Assembly (NCBI GenBank): GCA_021767845.1
Contig: JAASSQ010000017.1
Coordinates: 1-19,764, forward strand
DNA: 19,764 nt
Direction of reading: 5' to 3'
Source: Roseovarius sp.
GTDB lineage: Bacteria; Pseudomonadota; Alphaproteobacteria; Rhodobacterales; Rhodobacteraceae
Shown here piece by piece: positions 14,858-19,764 of this stretch. Position numbers and translations under genes: made by a program. The notes under the pieces were generated by a model, which was not told where the DNA came from, made no database searches, and saw only the letters and a program-made list of their open reading frames with translations. The stretch's first letter is position 1, and the number at the start of each line of letters is the position of its first letter.

Positions 14858-16688
14858 TGGAATGCCCCAGCAGCTTCTTCACATTGCGCAGATACCTGTC
14901 CGGCGTTCGTGTGCTGATCAGTCGATCTCTAAGGGCGATCGCCCGCCCCCGATATTCATCCGGGTTTTCGACGACCTTTCTTAGTGACCGGCAATAGTCC
15001 TCCACCTTGTTCATGGGGCCCGATGCAGACATGGCACGGAAAAGAACCTCTTCCCATCGGCCTTCACAGGGTCCGACAATCGGCACGCCCCTCATGGAGA
15101 CCTCGAGCAGGATCGAAAGCATTTCGTCCCAATCAGACGTGCAAAGCCAAGCATCCGCGACGTGCAGATCGATCTCCTCGAAAGATGAAAACACCCCCTT
15201 GAACACCATGTTGTCCGGTTTGGGAGGAAGTGATGCCATGTTATCAAAACGGCATTCGCCCCAAACCAAGAAATCGAAGTCGGGAAGCGCAGAGGCAATC
15301 TCGAAAAGAAGATCGGCACGGTATTGGAGATCCAGGGGCCCGGCCCAGAAAATCGTTGGCCTTCGATCAGCAGTCTGACGTGGCCTTCGGACGATATCAA
15401 TTTGCGGATCAACCGGTGTCGGCAAGACCACGATTTTTCCGTCGTCTGATGGGGGGATCAAGAAACGCTCGGTCAGCTCGTCCTTGAGAGCTTGGCTATC
15501 CACTCCGAACGAATGGCTGACGTCGAAAGTCCGGTAAAAATTCTTCACCCAGTCGCCCGTCGTGAAGCCAAGCTCTGATTGCTCGTGGTAGGCCATGCAG
15601 TTTATCGTCTTGAACGAGTGGCTGATCGCCGGTCCGTAGGTTCGCACGACATTCCACATGACCCGGCTGTCGATATTGAAAACGGCTTCAGGTCTTAGGG
15701 ATCGCAAGAACTCGCTCAGAACGCGAATTCGGTTTTCAGGACCAAGGTCGGATTGGAATCTTGCGAAGTCCACAAGACGGACACCTTGCGGGACGTCTCC
15801 ATGAGCATGTTTTTCGCTTTGTTCTGCAACAACCACGACAATATCATCCGGGTCGTCGCATATCTCCATGAGTGCATCGAGAATGTGTCCTTCCATGCGT
15901 TTCCCTGGGGCCCAACGGGCAGGGCCAAGCACGATCACGAAGCGAGCTTTCTTGAACTCGGCCAGTTTTTGCAGCGTATTGAGCGCTACTATACGACCGA
16001 CCACGGCGTCGCTGTGAAAAGGTGCAATCCTGGGTTCCAGTGCTGCCGGCCAAGAATGAGCAATCAGGGGGTCCAATTCCGTAGCCTTCGCCACCATTTC
16101 CCCAAGCTTGCCATGCGCCAAGCGCGCTCGGACATCCTTGTGAATGCTGATGAGTTCCTCTTGCGCGCGCGCCGGTTCCATGCCGATGATCTCGCACAAG
16201 TCGCTGAAACCCCGGATCGGGTAAGCGATTTCTCCCTTGGATCGACCCTCTGATATCCAATAGGCGAAGGGGTTTATCCCGGTGTGTGCTGCTTCGGGAT
16301 GCCGCTCGAGGTACAGTGACTGCTGGAAAAAGGGCGCGGGTATCCGGTTTTCCTTTTTCCAAGTTCTGATGTAGTGGTCCACCAGATCCAGTTTCTCGGC
16401 ACGCAGCATGTCGCGGCGCCTTGCAAGGTATAGAAGCGGATCGAATTCTCTCTTGGTGATCTCGTATTCCGTGTCGCGCTCTTTTTCCGACATTTGCTTC
16501 ATGGCGCGGCGCAGCCGACCGGCAAGAAACCTTCCGTAGTACGGTCCAGGCATCTTGGGTTCGGCACGAGGCGCGGCAGGGTCTTTCCCTGCATCCGCGT
16601 GACCTGATGGGGCGCCATGTTCGCGTTTTGACGATCGCTTGATGCGCGAGACGATGCCCTTCAACTTATCGGTTGCCCTCGATTTCAT
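14844..16688 (-). CDS. GT-B (GT4-like) glycosyltransferase with N-terminal repeat domain
   Basis: This protein has 614 residues. A basic, disordered-looking N-terminus (1-75) is followed by two short related modules (about 82-118 FDPLLYLARRRDM...HYIRTWKKENRIP, and 119-156 FFQQSLYLERHPE...FAYWISEGRSKGE). These match the 'F-D-x-x-x-Y-x-x...H-Y-x-x-x-G' units that often precede glycosyltransferase domains in polysaccharide loci. The GT-B part spans about 245-610: RFVIVLGPARWAPGKRMEGH, PTIFWAGPLDLQYRADLLFE, then SDWDEMLSILLEVSMRGVPI with Glu522 and Glu529 in the position of the GT4 nucleotide-sugar E-x-E pair (spaced by six instead of seven residues). MKNVEDYCRSL-like C-terminal helices end the fold. 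It is the first gene of the leftward operon; GGAAAG just before ATG is a weak, close ribosome binding site. Retaining sugar transfer to a lipid-linked or surface glycan is inferred. Confidence 0.85.
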   Translation of the reverse strand: MKSRATDKLKGIVSRIKRSSKREHGAPSGHADAGKDPAAPRAEPKMPGPYYGRFLAGRLRRAMKQMSEKERDTEYEITKREFDPLLYLARRRDMLRAEKLDLVDHYIRTWKKENRIPAPFFQQSLYLERHPEAAHTGINPFAYWISEGRSKGEIAYPIRGFSDLCEIIGMEPARAQEELISIHKDVRARLAHGKLGEMVAKATELDPLIAHSWPAALEPRIAPFHSDAVVGRIVALNTLQKLAEFKKARFVIVLGPARWAPGKRMEGHILDALMEICDDPDDIVVVVAEQSEKHAHGDVPQGVRLVDFARFQSDLGPENRIRVLSEFLRSLRPEAVFNIDSRVMWNVVRTYGPAISHSFKTINCMAYHEQSELGFTTGDWVKNFYRTFDVSHSFGVDSQALKDELTERFLIPPSDDGKIVVLPTPVDPQIDIVRRPRQTADRRPTIFWAGPLDLQYRADLLFEIASALPDFDFLVWGECRFDNMASLPPKPDNMVFKGVFSSFEEIDLHVADAWLCTSDWDEMLSILLEVSMRGVPIVGPCEGRWEEVLFRAMSASGPMNKVEDYCRSLRKVVENPDEYRGRAIALRDRLISTRTPDRYLRNVKKLLGHSNDEV

Positions 16689-17249
16689 CTTTCCGCTCGG
16701 TTCTTTCCAAATGTGCCCGGGGCAGACTGCTTTGAGTTGAAATTATTTCCACTCCTGACAACCCGAGACATTGACCCCCTAAAATCAGAATTCGCGGGTC
16801 CGATCCATAGTGCACATCATTTCTCATGATCGAATTCTGCAAGCCGTGCCTGCTTGCCCAGAGAGGCGCGGAAGGCGGTCCGGGGGCTTGCTACTTGGAA
16901 CACAGAGGACGAAAATATTCTCTTTCGGCCAGGAACCAGTTGGCTGCATGCCACACAGGCAGACGTCGGGCGTGTCGCCAAGGACCAATTCTGCCGGTCC
17001 GCAACGGGGCCGGCATCAATCCTGATCGAGGAACTCGCGAGCCGTGATGCGAAGCCGGTTCGGCTCGGTCATCATTCAGTCAGGCTTCTGTCATGGCGGC
17101 CGCCAGCGGACATGGGCCGATCGCGGCTGCGTTCTGACCGCTTGAACACATTCCATCAATGCTTCATGCTCCGTCCTGTTGGGTAGGGTCCGCAAATCAT
17201 TTTGACGGCACCGAAGCCCGCCCGCGTTGCCGTTAAACGAAGGGGCGCG
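16689..17249. other. 561-bp stretch without a convincing gene
   Basis: This stretch separates the glycan operon from the core aminotransferase gene. Bases 16731-16795 are AT-rich and probably hold the leftward promoter of the glycosyltransferase operon (TTGTCA on the - strand at 16755-16760, no good -10). The string TTGACCCCCTAAAATCAG (16772-16789) resembles, from memory, sequences at the ends of some insertion elements, but no matching inverted end or target duplication was found. Open frames of up to 110 codons exist on the + strand (16810-17186), but they overlap each other, lack ribosome binding sites and resemble nothing known. A weak stem (ACGGCA/TGCCGT around 17205-17233) lies downstream of the aminotransferase stop. 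It may be a decayed gene or an insertion scar at the island boundary. Confidence 0.5.
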
Positions 17250-18434
17250 TCAGCCAGCCGACTTCTGTGCCAGATCGTTCGCGAGGCCGAGCAACTTGCC
17301 GAGTGCATCGGCCAGCCGTTCATCCGCGACGGTCAACGCGACGCGCACATGACCCGCTGCCGCGTGGCCGAAGCTTTCGCCCGGCATCACCGCAACCCGA
17401 TGCGTGTCGAGCAGGCGGTCGGCGAACGCCTCCCCGCTCAGACCCGTGGCGCGAATGTCGAGCATGACGAACATCGCGCCATCGGCGGGGATCGCGCGGA
17501 CCGTGTCCTGTTCCCCGACCAGCCGCAGCACGAGATCGCGCCGCCGCGAGAACGGAGCCGCGACCTCTGCCTCGAAGGCCGGTCCCTGATCGAGGGCGAA
17601 ACATGCGGCCTCCTGCACGAAGCCCGCCACGCCGTAGGTGGTGTGGGTCGACAGGTTGCCCATATGGGCAATCGCCTCTTCCGGGCCGATGACCCAGCCG
17701 ATGCGGCTGCCAGTCATGGCGTGGGATTTCGACATCGAGCCGACCACGAGCGTGCGGTCGGCCATGCCGGGTAGGGTTCTGGGGCTGACATGCTTACCGT
17801 TCCAGACCAGCGTGTCATACACCTCGTCAGAGATCAGCCACAGGTCCTCGTCGCGGCAGACCTGCGCGATCCCGTCGAGCGTGTCACGCGAATAGACGAC
17901 GCCGGTGGGGTTGTTGGGCGTGTTGACCAGCAGGCTGGCCGCGCCCCGCGCCTTGGCGCGGATATCCTCGGGGTCGGGCTGGAACATGCGGTCGGGGCGG
18001 GCGGCGATGGCCACGGGCTCTGCCCCCACGCCGCGGATGGTGCCGGGGTAGGTGGCGTAATAGGGGTCGATGAACAGCGCGCGGTCGCCTTCGTCGCAGG
18101 CCGCGTGGTGGGCTGCGAAAAGCCCGGCCTGACCGCCGGGCACGACCAGCACGTTGTCCGGCGTCGTGGATACGCCGGTGCGTTCGGTGAGGCGCGCGGC
18201 GATGCGTTCGCGCAGGTTCAGGTTGCCATTGAACATGGAATAACCGACATGACCTGCTAGCGTGGCAGCGTGCATCGCGTCGAGGATCGCGCGGTCGGTG
18301 CCGATATCGTGCTCGCCGATGGTCAGATGCGTGATGTCCACGCCCTGCGCGGCCAAGTCGTTGGCCCGGTAATAAACGTCCCAGCCGTCCGATCCGCCGC
18401 CTGTCAAACCGGTGATCCTGCGCGCGAGTTTCAT
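17250..18434 (-). CDS. Class I/II PLP-dependent aminotransferase
   Basis: This 394-residue fold-type I aminotransferase carries GHVGYSMFNGNLNLRERIA (substrate-entry region), VVPGGQAGLFAAHHA (PLP phosphate region), NTPNNPTGVVYSR (171-183), ISDEVYDTLV (201-210; Asp203 contacts the PLP nitrogen) and SMSKSHAMTGSRIGW with Lys236 as Schiff-base lysine and Arg244 as phosphate anchor. The late Arg in GHVRVALTVADERL would bind the substrate carboxylate. All essential residues are present. The sequence belongs to the aspartate/arginine:pyruvate-type aminotransferase superfamily, but the amino donor cannot be chosen from the sequence. AGGAGG lies 7 bases before ATG 18434, which is preferred over the longer frame from 18497. 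It is divergent from cysS with 247 bp between them, and no operon partner is visible downstream. Confidence 0.9.
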   Translation of the reverse strand: MKLARRITGLTGGGSDGWDVYYRANDLAAQGVDITHLTIGEHDIGTDRAILDAMHAATLAGHVGYSMFNGNLNLRERIAARLTERTGVSTTPDNVLVVPGGQAGLFAAHHAACDEGDRALFIDPYYATYPGTIRGVGAEPVAIAARPDRMFQPDPEDIRAKARGAASLLVNTPNNPTGVVYSRDTLDGIAQVCRDEDLWLISDEVYDTLVWNGKHVSPRTLPGMADRTLVVGSMSKSHAMTGSRIGWVIGPEEAIAHMGNLSTHTTYGVAGFVQEAACFALDQGPAFEAEVAAPFSRRRDLVLRLVGEQDTVRAIPADGAMFVMLDIRATGLSGEAFADRLLDTHRVAVMPGESFGHAAAGHVRVALTVADERLADALGKLLGLANDLAQKSAG

Positions 18435-18593
18435 GCGGCGCCTCCTGCATTTTGACTGTTCGTGATGATATTGGCGCCACTTCGCCCGGCCCGTCACGGG
18501 GTGTCAAGCAGATCGCCCCCTTGCAAAGCGATACGGCACGACGTAGCGTTCTACATATGGCGATGCTCTGCAACATCATCTGCTGCATTACGC

Positions 18594-18609
18594 CCTGAGA
18601 TATCTCGGG
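18594..18609. promoter_or_regulatory. Short palindrome in the aminotransferase / cysS divergent gap
   Basis: A perfect 10-bp palindrome GAGATATCTC (18597-18606) is extended by CC/GG after one T-G mismatch, 72 bp before the cysS start. It has no loop, so it would be a protein site rather than an RNA hairpin. It could be chance; no clear promoter elements were seen next to it. Confidence 0.2.
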
Positions 18610-18681
18610 CGGGCCGTCATCTATTCCATACCCTGACGTTAGTTGATAAAGCCCGCCGCGGGACCGCGCGCGAGGACGACC

Positions 18682-19764
18682 ATGACGACGATCAGGCTTT
18701 ACAACACCAAGACCCGCAGCAAGGACGTGCTGACCCCGCTCGATCCGAAAAACGTGCGCATGTATGTATGTGGCCCCACGGTCTATGATCGGGCTCATCT
18801 GGGCAACGCGCGGCCGGTGATCGTGTTCGATGTGCTCTATCGCCTGCTACGGCAGGTCTACGGGCCGGATCAGGTAACCTATGTGCGCAACTTCACCGAC
18901 GTGGACGACAAGATCAATGCCCGCGCGGTCGAGAACGTGGGCGAGGCCGGCGATGTGACTGCCGAGATCGCCCGCATCACCGCGCAGACGACACAGTGGT
19001 TCCTGGACGATATGGGGGCGCTTGGCGCGTTGGAGCCCAACGAGATGCCGCGCGCCACGCAATACATTGCCCAGATGATCGGGATGATCGAGGCACTGAT
19101 CGAAAAGGGCCACGCCTACGAGGCCGAGGGGCACGTGCTGTTCTCGGTCGAAAGCTACCCCGCCTATGGCCGGCTGTCGGGGCGGTCGGTCGATGACATG
19201 GTGGCCGGTGCGCGGGTCGAGGTGGCGCCGTACAAGCGCAACCCGATGGATTTCGTGCTCTGGAAGCCCTCCACCGACGATCTGCCCGGCTGGGACAGCC
19301 CGTGGGGCCGGGGCCGCCCCGGATGGCATATCGAATGCTCGGCCATGAGTTACGAGCTGCTCGGGGAAAGCTTCGACATCCACGGCGGCGGCAACGACCT
19401 GATGTTCCCGCACCACGAAAACGAGATCGCGCAAAGCTGCTGCGCACATCCCGAGGGCGGCTTCGCGCAGATCTGGATGCATAACGAGATGCTGCAGGTC
19501 GAGGGCAAGAAAATGTCCAAGAGCCTCGGCAATTTTTTCACCGTCCACGATTTGCTGGAACAGGGCGTGCCGGGCGAGGTGATCCGGTTCGTCTTCCTGT
19601 CCACGCATTATCGCAAGCCGATGGACTGGACCGCCGAGAAGGCGCGCGAGGCCGAAGCGACCCTGCGCAAATGGTATGCACAGGTGGAAGGTGTGCAGGA
19701 GGCCGGCCGCCCGTGCCGAGCAGTGGTGGAGGCTCTGGCCGACGACCTCAATACGCCGCAGGCG
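18682..19764 (+). CDS. cysS: Cysteinyl-tRNA synthetase, N-terminal 361 residues (3' end outside window)
   Basis: The frame is open from ATG 18682 to the window edge, giving 361 codons of a protein usually 460-500 residues long. It charges tRNA-Cys with cysteine. The class I motifs are present: RMYVCGPTVYDRAHLGNAR (HLGN at 39-42, a common CysRS form of HIGH) and GKKMSKSLGNF (KMSKS at 277-281). The zinc site is complete: Cys30, Cys219 (GWHIECSAMS), His244 and Glu248 (FPHHENEIAQS), aligning with Cys28/Cys209/His234/Glu238 of E. coli CysRS. The specificity block NFTDVDDKINARA is also typical. GAGGA sits 7 bases before ATG. The gene is divergent from the aminotransferase. The missing part is the end of the anticodon-binding helical region. 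Identification is certain. Confidence 0.97.
   Translation, partial: MTTIRLYNTKTRSKDVLTPLDPKNVRMYVCGPTVYDRAHLGNARPVIVFDVLYRLLRQVYGPDQVTYVRNFTDVDDKINARAVENVGEAGDVTAEIARITAQTTQWFLDDMGALGALEPNEMPRATQYIAQMIGMIEALIEKGHAYEAEGHVLFSVESYPAYGRLSGRSVDDMVAGARVEVAPYKRNPMDFVLWKPSTDDLPGWDSPWGRGRPGWHIECSAMSYELLGESFDIHGGGNDLMFPHHENEIAQSCCAHPEGGFAQIWMHNEMLQVEGKKMSKSLGNFFTVHDLLEQGVPGEVIRFVFLSTHYRKPMDWTAEKAREAEATLRKWYAQVEGVQEAGRPCRAVVEALADDLNTPQA

Noticed and set aside
16810..17186. Three overlapping + strand ORFs of 71-110 codons in the empty stretch
   Set aside because: They share the same DNA in different frames, lack ribosome binding sites, and resemble no transposase or other family.
17205..17233. A weak stem (ACGGCA/TGCCGT) downstream of the aminotransferase stop as a terminator
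   Set aside because: Only six base pairs around a 17-base loop, followed by a short AAAA-containing stretch and no T run; too weak to annotate as a separate terminator.
18847..19608. A 253-codon - strand frame over the cysS region
   Set aside because: The + strand encodes an obvious cysteinyl-tRNA synthetase across the same bases.

Overview
The window looks like a chromosomal segment of a marine-type alphaproteobacterium of the Rhodobacterales (Roseobacter group). The reasons are the high-GC core genes, the end of a gene transfer agent (GTA) tail/baseplate gene, a pyruvate dehydrogenase E1-beta subunit that carries its own lipoyl domain, and the order ftsB-pdhA-pdhB-pdhC, which is characteristic of alphaproteobacteria. 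The assignment rests on gene content and protein sequence only; no marker RNA is present.

Left core part (1-8465). The window opens inside the last part of a GTA 'megatron' baseplate gene (+). A short DksA/TraR-type zinc-finger protein (-) meets it tail to tail and is divergent from cysE (+, serine O-acetyltransferase), which has a perfect TATAAT box and a strong hairpin terminator. That terminator also separates cysE from the convergent leftward run ftsB-pdhA-pdhB-pdhC. This run encodes a FtsB/DivIC division protein and the E1-alpha, E1-beta and E2 subunits of pyruvate dehydrogenase; no E3 gene is in view. A perfect 10-bp-arm palindrome lies just upstream of pdhA. Divergent from ftsB is an AidB-type acyl-CoA dehydrogenase (+).

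Middle part (8466-17249) is an accessory surface-glycan cluster with visibly lower GC (bases 9601-9660 are 28/60 G+C, against 43/60 at 7321-7380). A SAM methyltransferase (-) is divergent from a rightward operon: a possible small Cys-rich ORF, a protein with two tandem family-2 glycosyltransferase domains, an unrecognised 222-residue protein with an internal duplication, and galE. Convergent with it is a leftward operon with overlapping genes: a 614-residue GT-B glycosyltransferase followed by two tandem paralogous GT-A transferases. Together these look like part of a capsule or exopolysaccharide assembly locus: galE supplies UDP-galactose, four proteins (five catalytic domains) transfer sugars, and the methyltransferase may decorate or cap. 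About 560 bp without a convincing gene follows.

Right core part (17250-19764): a class I PLP aminotransferase (-) divergent from cysS (+, cysteinyl-tRNA synthetase), which runs off the window after 361 codons with both signature motifs present.

The least explained items are the duplicated-domain 222-residue protein, the small Cys-rich ORF whose stop overlaps a TTG start, the tandem GT-A paralogues with an unusual N-terminal motif, and the palindrome in front of pdhA. I found no CRISPR array, RNA gene, complete insertion sequence or recognisable defence system.
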